The notes below the pieces were generated by a model. The model was not told the origin of the DNA and did not search any database. It was given only the letters and a program-made list of their open reading frames with translations. A program made the translations under genes and the position numbers. From JAEUJM01 sp041908445 (GTDB lineage Bacteria > Actinomycetota > Acidimicrobiia > Acidimicrobiales > DATDAH01), in NCBI GenBank assembly GCA_041908445.1, contig JAYRFK010000017.1, positions 6,376 through 70,375 of the forward strand: DNA of 64,000 nt, in the 5' to 3' direction. Shown here piece after piece: positions 35,895 through 45,246 of this stretch; position 1 is the stretch's first letter, and each line of letters begins with the position of its first letter.

Positions 35895-36779
35895 ATGGGC
35901 AAGGGCAAGAAGAAGCACCAGGGCAAGGGCAAGCACGCTCACCAGGGTGAGGACAAGGGCGAGGGTGAGCTCGGGATCGCCGCGACGCCCGCCGGCGGTC
36001 CGCGACCGGCGCTGACGCGCAAGGCCTACGAGCGCGAGCTGCGCCGGCTCCAGGAGGAGCTCGTGCAGGTGCAGCTCTGGGTGCAGCGCACCGGCGCCAA
36101 GGTCTGCATCGTGTTCGAGGGGCGCGACACCGCCGGCAAGGGCGGGGTGATCAAGCGCATCACCGAGCGGGTGAGCCCCCGTGTCTTCCGGGTCGTGGCC
36201 CTGCCCGCGCCGACCGAGCGCGAGAAGTCCCAGATGTACGTCCAGCGCTACCTGCCGCACCTGCCGGCGGCGGGCGAGGTCATCATCTTCGACCGGTCCT
36301 GGTACAACCGGGCGGGCGTCGAGCGGGTCATGGGGTTCTGCACCGAGGAGGAGTCGCGGCGGTTCCTCGAGATGGCACCTGCGGTCGAGAAGGCGATGGT
36401 CGACTCGGGGATCATCCTGCTCAAGTACTGGCTCGACGTCGACCAGGACGAGCAGGACCGCCGTCTGCGGGCCCGGGAGCACGACGGGCGCAAGCTCTGG
36501 AAGCTGTCACCGATGGACCTGAAGTCGTACGCGCACTGGTACGACTACTCGCGGGCCCGCGACGACATGCTCGCGGCGACCGACACCTCCTGGGCACCCT
36601 GGTTCGTGGCCGACTCGAACGACAAGAAGCGGGCGCGCCTCAACGTCATCAGCCACCTGCTCGACCACCTGCCCTACGAGCGGACGCCCCACGAGGACGT
36701 CCACTTCCCCGAGCGTCAGGGCGCCGGCGGCTACGTCGAGCCGCACTGCGAGTACCGGCGGGTCCCCGAGCGCTTCTGA
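35895..36779 (+). CDS. ppk2: Polyphosphate kinase 2 (PPK2)
   Basis: 294 residues; GAGGAGG precedes ATG 35895. The first 25 residues are Lys/His/Gly-rich, perhaps a polyphosphate- or nucleic-acid-binding tail. Then the kinase core: Walker A G-R-D-T-A-G-K-G-G (76-84), Walker B I-I-F-D133-R-S-W-Y-N-R and the lid R-x-x-x-R region with W-K-L-S-P-M-D. PPK2 moves phosphate between polyphosphate and NDP/NMP. It ends 22 bases from a convergent CYTH gene, an enzyme class that also handles tripolyphosphate. Confidence 0.93.
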   Translation: MGKGKKKHQGKGKHAHQGEDKGEGELGIAATPAGGPRPALTRKAYERELRRLQEELVQVQLWVQRTGAKVCIVFEGRDTAGKGGVIKRITERVSPRVFRVVALPAPTEREKSQMYVQRYLPHLPAAGEVIIFDRSWYNRAGVERVMGFCTEEESRRFLEMAPAVEKAMVDSGIILLKYWLDVDQDEQDRRLRAREHDGRKLWKLSPMDLKSYAHWYDYSRARDDMLAATDTSWAPWFVADSNDKKRARLNVISHLLDHLPYERTPHEDVHFPERQGAGGYVEPHCEYRRVPERF

Positions 36780-36801
36780 CCGCGCGTCACGGCGCTCCCG
36801 G

Positions 36802-37287
36802 TCAGGTGCCGGGCGCCTGCCGGGCCAGGGCCTCGTTGTAGTAGCGCTCGTCCTCGGTGACGTCGGCGCCGCACCACGGCGGCGGCGCGATGACGCCGTC
36901 GTCGGCGGTGAGCTCCGCCTCCGCCAGCACCAGACCGTCATGACGGCCGTGGAACACGTCGAGCACCCACTCCACGCCGTCGCCGGCGACGGCGAGGTGG
37001 TGGCGGGTCTTGTCGACCACCCGGGTCCCGCACGCCGTGAGCAACAGGTCGGCGACCTCTGCGGTGACCGGGCACTCCGCCTCGCGGCGGGCCATGCCCT
37101 GGCGCGGCCCCTTCACGGTGAGGACGGCGCGGCCCTCGTCGGGCCAGCAGCGGACGCGGACGGACTGCCCGCCGGCCTGGTCGAGGTAGCCCTGGACGAG
37201 GTGCTCACCCGGGCCGGCGCCGGCCAGCGCGGCGGCGACGTCGTCGACGAGGAACTTCCGCTCTTGCTCGACGCCGCTCGTGGCCAC
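36802..37287 (-). CDS. CYTH-domain (triphosphate tunnel) protein
   Basis: 161 residues. GTG 37287 is the chosen start; a longer frame to 37320 exists. The motif E-Q-E-R-K-F-L-V is the E-x-E-x-K hallmark of triphosphate tunnel metalloenzymes, and later strands alternate charged residues (R-V-R, L-T-V-K-G, A-E-A-E-L) as needed to line the tunnel. Members hydrolyse tripolyphosphate, act as thiamine triphosphatase or make cAMP. The convergent PPK2 gene makes a role in polyphosphate turnover attractive but unproven. Confidence 0.87.
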   Translation of the reverse strand: MATSGVEQERKFLVDDVAAALAGAGPGEHLVQGYLDQAGGQSVRVRCWPDEGRAVLTVKGPRQGMARREAECPVTAEVADLLLTACGTRVVDKTRHHLAVAGDGVEWVLDVFHGRHDGLVLAEAELTADDGVIAPPPWCGADVTEDERYYNEALARQAPGT

Positions 37288-37333
37288 GGGCCCATCATCG
37301 CCGCCGTGGCGGGGAGCCACACCGCGGCCCGTG

Positions 37334-37939
37334 TCAGAGCAGGTTCAGGGCGAGGCCCACGAGGCCGCCGGCGAGGAGGCCGGCGCCCAGGCCGGCGGTC
37401 ACGTCGAGGGGGTTGTGGGCACCCACGAACACCCGGCCCACCATCACCGCCACGGTCAGGAGCGCGGGGATGCCGAGCCACGCGATGGCCAGGTCGTCGG
37501 CGATCACCGCGGTCACCGCCGCGACCAGGACGATGTGGCCGGAGGGGAAGCTCATGCCGGACGACGGGACGTCCGAGCCGCGCAGATGGGCACCGGGCTC
37601 GCTCGTCCCCGGGCGCTGGCGCACCGACAGGTAGTCGGCCATCCACCGGCGGATCAGGCGCTCGGCGAGGAGCTTCAGGCCCGCCGCCGCCACGACGCCG
37701 GCGGCCAGGAGCCAATCGCCCCAGACCAGGGCGAGGACGAGGCCGGCGGCGGTGCCCACCACGAGGTTGCCGAGCTGCATGGGCAGCCAGAGCGGCCAGT
37801 AGAGCCAGTCGGGCAGGCCGTTGACCGCCCGGAAGACCCGCTGCTCGGTGGGGTGGATCGTCGGGTGGCGAGCGCCCAGCAGGGAGAGCCCGAGGATGAC
37901 GGCGCCGACGGCGATGGCGCCGATCGTCGTGGCGTTCAC
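37334..37939 (-). CDS. PAP2-family membrane phosphatase
   Basis: 201 residues with about five TM helices. Phosphatase motifs: V-R-Q-R-P-G, S-F-P-S-G-H and G-R-V-F-V-G-A-H-N-P-L-D-V, in PAP2 order. It should dephosphorylate a lipid phosphate such as undecaprenyl pyrophosphate or phosphatidic acid at the membrane. GTG 37939 lies 18 bases after the stop of the molybdo-enzyme gene on the same strand; linkage may be only positional. Confidence 0.87.
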   Translation of the reverse strand: MNATTIGAIAVGAVILGLSLLGARHPTIHPTEQRVFRAVNGLPDWLYWPLWLPMQLGNLVVGTAAGLVLALVWGDWLLAAGVVAAAGLKLLAERLIRRWMADYLSVRQRPGTSEPGAHLRGSDVPSSGMSFPSGHIVLVAAVTAVIADDLAIAWLGIPALLTVAVMVGRVFVGAHNPLDVTAGLGAGLLAGGLVGLALNLL

Positions 37940-37957
37940 GGTGTCCGCCCCGCCGGA

Positions 37958-40174
37958 TCAGACGCCGGCCGGCGCGACCTCGACCGGGATGCCGTTGACC
38001 ACCGCGTTGTTGCTCAGCGGGTCGGTCAGGTGCCCGGGGGCCAGGAGGTTGTTGTTGACGCCGGCGTGCTCACGGGCCACCGAGAGGCGGGTACCGGGCT
38101 TGTCGTGGCCCCAGCCGTGGGGCAGCGAGACCACGCCGGGCATCATCTCGTCGCTCACCTCGACGGGCACCTCGACCTCACCGGCCTCGGAGCGGACCAC
38201 GGCGACCTGCCCGTCGGCCACGCCCGACGCGGTGGCGTCGTCGGGGTGGATCAGCAGCGTGCAGCGGTCCTTGCCCTTCACCAGCACCTCGACGTTGTGC
38301 ATCCACGAGTTGTTGGAGCGGACGTGGCGGCGGGACGTGAGCACCAGGCCCGACGACGGCCGGTCGAGGCGCTCGGCCAGCCGGGGCAGGTCGGCGAGGA
38401 AGTACGGGTGGGCGATCGGGATGGTGCCCGTCGGCGTGTTCAGCAGCTCGCGCAGGCGGGGGACCATGGGGCCCTTGTCGATGCCGTGCGGCTTGGCCTT
38501 CACCGCCTCGAGGGTGAGCCCGCCGGGAACCTCCCCGTAGCGATCGCCGAAGGGGCCCGTCCGGATCGTCAGGTCGAGCAGGCGCTCGGGGCCCCCGTGG
38601 TCGTAGTGCGCCATCACCTCGGTGGCGTCCACGCCCCCGGCCTCGCACAGCGCGGCGAAGAAGCCGTCGTCGAGCATCCCGACGTCGATGTCGTCGGCCG
38701 GGAAGCCGGCGATCATCGCCCCGAGGCGGGTGAGGATCTCCCACTCGGCGGGGCGGTCGTCGGCGGGCGGGAAGATCGCCGGCGAGAAGTTGGCGACCGA
38801 GCGGGCCGCCCACATCGTGATGAGGTCGTCGAAGTGCGGCTGTTCGAGTGCCGAGAGCCCGGGCAGGATCACGTCGGCGTGGCGGGTCGTCTCGTTCAGC
38901 CAGTTGTCGATGCTGATCATGGCGTCGAGCTGCGGCAGGGCCTCGTCCAGGCGGCCGGCGTCGGGCGCGCTGATCACGGGGTTGCCGGCGATGGTGACGA
39001 GCGCCTTCACCTGGCCCTCGCCGGGCGTGGCGATCTCCTCGGCGAGGCAGGAGACCGGCACCTGGCCGAGCACCTCGGGCGTGCCCCGCACCCGGCTCTT
39101 CCACCGGCCGAAGGTGACCCCGTCGGCGAAGTCGGGGAGCGGCAGCGAGCTGACGCCCCATGCCACCGGGTTGCCGAGCATCAGCCCGCCGGGCCGGTCG
39201 AAATTCCCCGTGAGCAGGTTGACGACGTCGACCAGCCAGGAGGCCAGGGTGCCGAACTCCTGGTTGCAGGTACCGATGCGCCCGTAGACCGCCGCAGTGG
39301 GCGCGGCGGCCACCTCGTGGGCCAGGCGCCGGATGGTGTCGGCGTCGATGCCGCAGGTGGCAGCCACCCGCTCGGGCGTCCAGTCCGCCGCGGCGGCGGC
39401 GAGGTCGTCGAGGCCCTCGACCAGGTCGGCGAGGTCGCCGAGGTCCACGAGGTCGTCGGCGAAGAGCACCTGCACCATGGCCAGCAGCAGCGCGGCGTCG
39501 GTGCCGGGCACGATCGGCACCCACTCGTCGGCCACGTCGGCGGTGCCGGTGCGGCGGGGATCGACCACGACGACCTTGCCGCCGCGGGCCTGGATGTTCT
39601 CGATCTCACCGAGGACGTCGGGGCAGGCGAGCAGGCTGCCCTGCGAGGCCTGGGGGTTGCCGCCGAGGATCACCCAGTGGTCGGTGCGCTGGATGTCGGG
39701 CGCCGGGATCCACCACATGTGGCCGTAGAGCAGCATCGTCGAGACGTTCTTCGGCCACTGGTCCACGGTGCCGGCCGAGTAGATGACGGGCAGGTCGGCG
39801 AGGCCGACGAAGAGCCCCACGTAGCGGCCGAGGGAGAAGTTGTGGGCGGTCGGGTTGCCGATGTACGCCGTCACGGCCTGCTTGCCGTGCTCGGCGACCA
39901 CGCCCGAGAGCAGCTCACCGCAGCGGGCGAAGGCCTCCTCCCAGGTGGCCTCCCGGAAGTCGTCGCCCTCGCGGATGAGGGGGGTGCGGAGCCGGTCGGG
40001 GTCCTCGTGGAGGCGTCCGAGGGTCGTCCCCTTCGGGCAGAGATAGCCCTTGGACCAGACGTCGTCCTGGTCGGCGCGGATGACCGCGACCCGGTCGTCC
40101 TCGACGTGCACCTCGAGCCCGCACATCGCTTCACAGAGCGGGCACGTGCGCAGATGGACCTGTCGTTCCCCCAT
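37958..40174 (-). CDS. Molybdopterin oxidoreductase with [4Fe-4S] site (third of three)
   Basis: 738 residues; ATG 40174 follows TAGGCT (40183-40188) by 8 bases, so leaderless. The cluster site is C11-x2-C14-x3-C18-x27-C46. In the Mo-ligand region it reads Y-S-A-G-T-V-D-Q-W-P-K without Cys, so the ligand may be Asp or another residue, unlike the first two molybdo-enzymes of the window. MGD contacts L-G-G-N-P-Q-A-S and D-P-R-R-T-G-T are present. No Tat signal or partner gene. Physiological reaction unknown. Confidence 0.87.
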   Translation of the reverse strand: MGERQVHLRTCPLCEAMCGLEVHVEDDRVAVIRADQDDVWSKGYLCPKGTTLGRLHEDPDRLRTPLIREGDDFREATWEEAFARCGELLSGVVAEHGKQAVTAYIGNPTAHNFSLGRYVGLFVGLADLPVIYSAGTVDQWPKNVSTMLLYGHMWWIPAPDIQRTDHWVILGGNPQASQGSLLACPDVLGEIENIQARGGKVVVVDPRRTGTADVADEWVPIVPGTDAALLLAMVQVLFADDLVDLGDLADLVEGLDDLAAAAADWTPERVAATCGIDADTIRRLAHEVAAAPTAAVYGRIGTCNQEFGTLASWLVDVVNLLTGNFDRPGGLMLGNPVAWGVSSLPLPDFADGVTFGRWKSRVRGTPEVLGQVPVSCLAEEIATPGEGQVKALVTIAGNPVISAPDAGRLDEALPQLDAMISIDNWLNETTRHADVILPGLSALEQPHFDDLITMWAARSVANFSPAIFPPADDRPAEWEILTRLGAMIAGFPADDIDVGMLDDGFFAALCEAGGVDATEVMAHYDHGGPERLLDLTIRTGPFGDRYGEVPGGLTLEAVKAKPHGIDKGPMVPRLRELLNTPTGTIPIAHPYFLADLPRLAERLDRPSSGLVLTSRRHVRSNNSWMHNVEVLVKGKDRCTLLIHPDDATASGVADGQVAVVRSEAGEVEVPVEVSDEMMPGVVSLPHGWGHDKPGTRLSVAREHAGVNNNLLAPGHLTDPLSNNAVVNGIPVEVAPAGV

Positions 40175-40278
40175 GGGCTCGCAGCCTACGCAGGGGTCGC
40201 GGGCCGGTCGCCGCCGGCCGGATCGGGCAAGCTGGGCGCCGAACCCGACCGCAGCGCCGCACCCGCTGGAGGCCATCG

Positions 40279-41637
40279 ATGAGCACGACCCCCGCCACCC
40301 CGGTCCGCAGCTACGTCGAGGGTCCCCTCGCCCCGGTCGGCGAGGAGCGGACGGTCACGGACCTGGCGGTGACGGGAACGCTCCCGGCCGACCTGGTGGG
40401 CCGCTACGTGCGCAACGGGCCGAACCCGATCGACCCCGACCCGCGCACGCAGCACTGGTTCACCGGGGCGGGCATGGTGCACGGCGTGCGCCTCGACGGT
40501 GGCCGGGCGCGCTGGTACCGCAACCGCTACGTCCGCACCGCCGACGTCGCCGAGGCGCTCGGTGAGGCTCGGGTCCCGTCTCCCCGCGGAGCCGAGGGCG
40601 TCAGCGGCTCGGTCAACACCAACGTGGTGGCCATCGACGGCCGAACCTTCGCACTGGTCGAGGCGGGCTCGTGCCCGGTGGAGCTCACCGACGAGCTCGA
40701 GACCGTCGCCTCGGTCGACTTCGACGGCACGTTGGCGGGCGCGTACAGCGCCCACCCGCACCTCGACCCCCGGACCGGGCGGTGGCACGCCGTGACCTAC
40801 TACTGGCCGGAGGAGGCAGTGCACCACGTGGTGGTCGGCCCCGACGCCCGGGTCGAGCGCGATGTCGTGATCCCCATGGACGACCGGATCATGGTGCACG
40901 ACTGCGCCATCACCGACCGCCACGTGCTGCTGTTCGACTTCCCCGTGACCTTCGACCTCGACGGCGCCATGGCCGGCCACCACCTGCCCTACGCGTGGAA
41001 CCCGTCGCGGCCTGCCCGCATCGGCGTCCTCCCGCTCGACGGCGCGGGCGACGCCGTGCGCTGGTGCGAGGCGCCCCAGGGCTACGTGTTCCACGCCTTC
41101 AACGCCTTCGAGGCGGGCGACGGCACGATCGTGGTGGACCTGATCCCGTGGCCGCGGGTGTTCGACGCCGACCGCCTCGGCCCCGGTGAAGGCGCCAGCC
41201 GGGTGGAGCGCTGGACCCTCGACCCCGCGGCGGGCACCACCGCGGTGGACGTCGTCTTCGACCGCTCGTGCGAGTTCCCCCGGGTCGACGAGCGCCGTAC
41301 GGGCACCGCCCACCGCTTCGGGCACACCGTCGAGGTGGGCACGCCCGGGTCGACCCACATGCCGCTGCACCGCATCGACTTCGAGCGGGGGACGGTCGAG
41401 ACCGTCGACCTCGGGCCCACCTGGGCCGTCCAGGAGCTGGTGTTCGTCCCCCGCGAGGGCGGCACCGACGAGTCCGACGGCTGGCTCCTCGGGTTCGCGA
41501 GCGACCGCGCCGAGGGGCGCACCGACCTGGTCGTGCTCGCCGCCGACGACCTGGCCGCCGGCCCGGTGGCGCGGGTCCACCTCCCGGCCCGGGTGCCCGA
41601 CGGCTTCCACGGCAACTGGCTCCCCGACCTGCCCTGA
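40279..41637 (+). CDS. Carotenoid cleavage oxygenase (RPE65/lignostilbene dioxygenase family)
   Basis: 452 residues; GGAGG lies 6 bases before ATG 40279. The opening V-R-N-G-P-N-P, and four His in S-A-H-P-H, M-V-H-D-C-A-I-T, Y-V-F-H-A-F-N and G-F-H-G-N-W, match the seven-bladed propeller with a 4-His iron centre. It splits a double bond of a carotenoid, apocarotenoid or stilbene using O2. No carotenoid synthesis genes are in the window. Divergent from the third molybdo-enzyme. Confidence 0.92.
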   Translation: MSTTPATPVRSYVEGPLAPVGEERTVTDLAVTGTLPADLVGRYVRNGPNPIDPDPRTQHWFTGAGMVHGVRLDGGRARWYRNRYVRTADVAEALGEARVPSPRGAEGVSGSVNTNVVAIDGRTFALVEAGSCPVELTDELETVASVDFDGTLAGAYSAHPHLDPRTGRWHAVTYYWPEEAVHHVVVGPDARVERDVVIPMDDRIMVHDCAITDRHVLLFDFPVTFDLDGAMAGHHLPYAWNPSRPARIGVLPLDGAGDAVRWCEAPQGYVFHAFNAFEAGDGTIVVDLIPWPRVFDADRLGPGEGASRVERWTLDPAAGTTAVDVVFDRSCEFPRVDERRTGTAHRFGHTVEVGTPGSTHMPLHRIDFERGTVETVDLGPTWAVQELVFVPREGGTDESDGWLLGFASDRAEGRTDLVVLAADDLAAGPVARVHLPARVPDGFHGNWLPDLP

Positions 41638-41709
41638 GCGCCGGCGGGCGTGCCGTCAGCGGATCCGGGGCCCGGGCAGGCGAGGTGGCGGCCCCGTAGC
41701 CTCGCGGTC

Positions 41710-41961
41710 ATGTGCCGCAACATCACCACCCTCCGGGGCCTCGAGCCGCCTGCCACCGAGGAGGAGGTCGAGGCCGCCGCCCGCCAGTTCGTGCGCAAGA
41801 TCAGCGGGATCACCCACCCCAACGCCAAGGTGGAGGCCCGCTTCGAGCAGGCCGTAGCCGACATCGCCCACATCTCGGCCCACCTCCTGGCCGACCTGCC
41901 GCCCCGCCGCCAGCCCCCCAAGAACGACCCCCCACTCCGTCGCCTCGCCGCCCGCGCCTAA
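41710..41961 (+). CDS. DUF2277 family protein
   Basis: 83 residues. The start M-C-R-N-I-T-T-L-R-G and the core P-P-A-T-E-E-E-V-E-A-A-A-R-Q-F-V-R-K-I-S-G are the DUF2277 signature; length is typical. ATG 41710 has TAGCCT (41697-41702) 7 bases upstream. Function is not known. Its stop codon TAA is also the first three bases of the next gene's -10. Confidence 0.93.
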   Translation: MCRNITTLRGLEPPATEEEVEAAARQFVRKISGITHPNAKVEARFEQAVADIAHISAHLLADLPPRRQPPKNDPPLRRLAARA

Positions 41962-41970
41962 CGTCGGAGC

Positions 41971-42954
41971 ATGACCCACGGGCGGCGCCTGGCCGGGGCC
42001 GTCGTCGCGCTGGTCGCCGTCCTCGTCGTCGGGACGCTCGGCTACGCCCTGTTGGGCCTCGACCTGTTCGACGCGCTCTACCAGACCGTCACCACGGTCT
42101 CGACGGTGGGGTTCCGGGAGGTCGAGCCCTTCGGTCGGGCCGAGGAGCTGTTCACGATGGTGCTCATCCTCCTGGGCGTCGGCGCGGCCCTGTACGCCTT
42201 CAGTGTCCTGGTGGAGACCCTCCTCGAAGGACGCCTCAACGAGCTCCTGGGGAGACGCCGCATGGAACAGTCCATCGCCGCAATGGGCGGTCACGTCATC
42301 ATCTGCGGGTGGGGCCGGGTCGGTCGGGCCATCGGCGTCGAGCTCGCCGAGGCGGGTCGGCCGCTCGTGGTGATCGACCCGGACGAGGCCGCGCTCCACG
42401 GTGCCGTCCACGCCATCGCCGGCGACGCGACCGACGACGACGTCCTGCGTCGGGCGGGGATCGAGCGGGCGGCGTCGTTGGTGGCCGCGGCCGACAGCGA
42501 CGCCGCGAACTCGTTCATCACCCTCAGTGCCCGGGCACTCAACCCCAGGCTGTTCATCGTCGCCCGTACCCGGTCGAGCGACAGCGACGACAAGCTGACG
42601 CGAGCGGGTGCCGACCGGGTCGTGAACCCGCAGAGCATCGGTGGGGCGCGCATGGCGGCGTTCGTCCTGCGCCCGCACGTGGCCGCCTTCCTCGACGTGG
42701 TCATGCACGAGCGCACGCTCGAGTTCCGGCTCGAGGAGGTTCCCGTCAAAGCGACGTCGTCGTTGGTGGGGAGGACGTTGCGGGATACCGGCATCCGGGA
42801 CCGCACCGGCGCCCTGGTGCTGGCGCTCCGCGACGAGCGGGGGAACTTCCTGACCAACCCCGCCCCCGACACGGCGATCGTCGCGGGTCACGTGGTGATC
42901 GCCATCGGCACCCAGGACGAGCTGGACGCCCTCGTGGCCCTGGTCGACGTCTGA
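41971..42954 (+). CDS. Potassium channel with RCK (TrkA) domains
   Basis: 327 residues. One TM helix (about 8-29), a pore loop T-T-V-S-T45-V-G-F48, a second TM helix (about 58-80), then RCK_N with G-W-G-R-V-G-R-A-I-G near 109 and RCK_C at the end. One helix either side of a TVGF filter gives a Kir/MthK-like two-TM channel that tetramerises; the RCK ring gates it with nucleotide or ion. ATG 41971 is 6 bases after TAACGT (41959-41964), which includes the stop codon of the previous gene. Confidence 0.9.
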   Translation: MTHGRRLAGAVVALVAVLVVGTLGYALLGLDLFDALYQTVTTVSTVGFREVEPFGRAEELFTMVLILLGVGAALYAFSVLVETLLEGRLNELLGRRRMEQSIAAMGGHVIICGWGRVGRAIGVELAEAGRPLVVIDPDEAALHGAVHAIAGDATDDDVLRRAGIERAASLVAAADSDAANSFITLSARALNPRLFIVARTRSSDSDDKLTRAGADRVVNPQSIGGARMAAFVLRPHVAAFLDVVMHERTLEFRLEEVPVKATSSLVGRTLRDTGIRDRTGALVLALRDERGNFLTNPAPDTAIVAGHVVIAIGTQDELDALVALVDV

Positions 42955-42974
42955 GCGCCGACCAGGGCCGAGGC

Positions 42975-43826
42975 TCAGGCGGTCTGGGGCACGCCGGCGC
43001 GGAGCCGGGCCACCCGCTCGGCGGTGGTCGGGTGGGTCCGGAAGAGGTTCGCGAAGCGCACGTCACGCCCGGTGAGGGGGTTGACGATGTAGGCCTGGCT
43101 CTGGGCCGCCGGCACGTCCATGGGCACCCGGGTGGCCGTCACCTCGAGCTTCTCGAGGGCCCGGGCCAGCGGCTCGCCGGTGCCGAGGAGCTCGGCGCCG
43201 TGCCGGTCGGCCTCGAACTCCCGACTGCGCGAGATCGCCATCTGGAGCAGGCCGGCGGCGAGGGGCGCGACCAGTGCTGCCACGAGCAGGGCGAAGGGGT
43301 TGCCGTCCTCGTCGTCGCTGCCGCCGAGCATGGCGCCCCACATGGCCAGGTTGGCGATGAACGAGATGCCGGTGGCGATGGCGGCCGCGACCGACCCGAT
43401 GAGGATGTCCCGGTTGCGGACGTGGGCGAGCTCGTGGGCCAGCACGCCCCGCACCTCGTCCCAGGTGCACACGGCGAGCAGCCCGCGCGTGACGGCCACG
43501 GCGGCGTGCTCGGGGTTCCGGCCGGTCGCGAAGGCGTTGGGCTGGGCCTCGGGGGAGATGTAGAGGGAAGGCATCGGGAGCCCGGCGCGGTCGGACAGGT
43601 CGCGCATGATGGCGAAGTACTCGGGCAGCTCCCGCTCGTCGGCGGGGACGGCCCGGGCCGAGCGGATGGCGAGGGCGTCGCTCTTCCAGTACGAGACGCC
43701 CACCACGGCCAGACCGAGGACCGCGCCGATCACGGCGCCGGCGGTGCCGAAGAGCGAGCCGATGCCGACGAGCAGCCCGCCGAGGCCGGCGAGGAGGATC
43801 GTGGTCTTGACGGTGTTGCGGAACAT
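42975..43826 (-). CDS. htpX: HtpX-family membrane zinc metallopeptidase
   Basis: 283 residues. ATG 43826 gives the family's usual M-F-R-N-T-V-K-T-T-I-L-L-A start; an in-frame ATG at 43868 is possible. TM helices near residues 10-45, zinc motif H131-E-L-A-H135, a second helical pair, and R-E203-F-E-A-D207 for the third ligand. It degrades damaged membrane proteins from the cytosolic side. TACAAT at 43892-43897 in a locally AT-rich stretch is a candidate -10, giving a leader of about 58 bases. Confidence 0.92.
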   Translation of the reverse strand: MFRNTVKTTILLAGLGGLLVGIGSLFGTAGAVIGAVLGLAVVGVSYWKSDALAIRSARAVPADERELPEYFAIMRDLSDRAGLPMPSLYISPEAQPNAFATGRNPEHAAVAVTRGLLAVCTWDEVRGVLAHELAHVRNRDILIGSVAAAIATGISFIANLAMWGAMLGGSDDEDGNPFALLVAALVAPLAAGLLQMAISRSREFEADRHGAELLGTGEPLARALEKLEVTATRVPMDVPAAQSQAYIVNPLTGRDVRFANLFRTHPTTAERVARLRAGVPQTA

Positions 43827-43889
43827 GCGGGGGAACCCTTTCTTCGTCACACGATCAGAGCGAAACATGATTCGTGTAAAGGAATGCGT

Positions 43890-45197
43890 TCATTGTAGGC
43901 GGGCAGGCCGAAAATCCGTGTGAAGCGGTCCGTGCGGGCCCGTCGCCCGCAGGCGCACCTCGCTGATGGCCCGGCCGGTGACGCCGGTGACCTCGTAGGA
44001 CCATTCGCCGACCTCGACCACGTCACCCGGCGCGTCGGGGATGCGGTCGAGCCGGGCGAGGAGCAGGCCCGCCACGGTCACGTAGGGGCCGTCGGGGGCG
44101 TCGTCCACGCCCAGGTCGACCAGGTCGTGGACCGGGAAGGTCCCCGGGAGCAGGAGGTCGCCGGCGTCGTCGCGGTGGACGCCCGCCACGTCGGCGTCCG
44201 CCTCGTCGTAGATCTCGCCGACGAGCTCCTCGACGAGGTCCTCGATGGTCACGATCCCGGCCGTCGCCCCGTGCTCGTCGACGACGATCGCGAGCTGCTG
44301 GCGGTGGACCTGGAGGGCGTGGAGCGCGTCGAGCACGCTCGCCGCCTCGGGCAGCGCGAAGGCCTCCACCGAGACCTCGCCGACGGCGCGGTCCCCGGCG
44401 TCCAGCAGGTCGCGGAGGTGCACCACGCCGACCACGTCGTCGAGGGAACCCCCCACGCCCACGGGTGCCCGCGAGTGCCCCGAGTCGGCGAGGATGCGCA
44501 GGCCACGCGAGGCCGGGAGGTCGGCATCGAGGCCGACGACCGCCCCCCGCGGGCGCAGGACACGGCGGAGGGAGCGGTCCGCGGCCTCGAAGGCGCCCTC
44601 GATGATCCCCCGCTGCTTGTCCGTGAACGACGGCTGGGCGGCGACCAGCTCCCGCAGCTCCTCTTCGGTGACCTCCTCCCGCTGGCGCGAGGGATCGCCG
44701 CCGAGCACGCGCACGGCGACGTCGGTCGACCGGGAGAGCAGCCACACCACGGGGCGGGTCACCACGGCCAGCCCCGCGAGCGGGCGCGCCGCCACGAGCC
44801 CCCACCGCTCGGCGCGCTGCATGGCGAGGCGCTTCGGGGCGAGCTCGCCGAACACGAGGGTGACGTAGGCGAGGGCCAGGGTCACGATCGTCACGGCCAC
44901 GGGCTCGGCCCACGCCCCCAGGAAGGCGAGGGGCGCCTCCAGCGGCACCGCGATCGAGACCGCCGCCGCCGCCGACGCCAGCAGGCCGGCGAGGGTGATC
45001 CCCACCTGGATGGTGGCGAGGAAGCGGTTGGGCTCGCGGGCGAGCCGTGCCAGCACGGCGCCCGCGGCCGACCCCTGCTCGAGGCGCTGCAGTTGGCCCT
45101 CGCGCAGCGAGACGAGGGCCATCTCGGTGCCCGCGAACGCAGCGTTCATGGCGACCAGGACCGCGACGAGGCCCAATTGGGGGACGAGATCCTCCAC
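43890..45197 (-). CDS. CNNM (DUF21) transporter with CBS pair and CorC_HlyC domain
   Basis: 435 residues. GTG 45197 is chosen: GGAGGAAGG lies 8 bases upstream (GTG 45206 is also in frame). Three or four TM helices with A-F-A-G-T-E-M-A-L-V-S-L form the DUF21 domain, then E-E-L-R-E-L-V, two CBS motifs (V-V-H-L-R-D-L-L; V-D-E-H-G-A-T-A-G-I-V-T-I-E-D-L-V-E-E) and a CorC_HlyC tail. Such proteins are linked to Mg2+/Co2+ efflux, with CBS binding Mg-ATP. Confidence 0.92.
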   Translation of the reverse strand: MEDLVPQLGLVAVLVAMNAAFAGTEMALVSLREGQLQRLEQGSAAGAVLARLAREPNRFLATIQVGITLAGLLASAAAAVSIAVPLEAPLAFLGAWAEPVAVTIVTLALAYVTLVFGELAPKRLAMQRAERWGLVAARPLAGLAVVTRPVVWLLSRSTDVAVRVLGGDPSRQREEVTEEELRELVAAQPSFTDKQRGIIEGAFEAADRSLRRVLRPRGAVVGLDADLPASRGLRILADSGHSRAPVGVGGSLDDVVGVVHLRDLLDAGDRAVGEVSVEAFALPEAASVLDALHALQVHRQQLAIVVDEHGATAGIVTIEDLVEELVGEIYDEADADVAGVHRDDAGDLLLPGTFPVHDLVDLGVDDAPDGPYVTVAGLLLARLDRIPDAPGDVVEVGEWSYEVTGVTGRAISEVRLRATGPHGPLHTDFRPARLQ

Positions 45198-45246
45198 GTT
45201 GTGCACCTTCCTCCGACGAGACGGTCGGAGCGGGCGACCTGCCCGC

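Noticed and set aside
37280..40282. 1000-codon plus-strand frame opposite PAP2 and the third molybdo-enzyme
   Set aside because: Same kind of shadow; low-complexity Gly/Val/His/Asp composition and no ribosome site.
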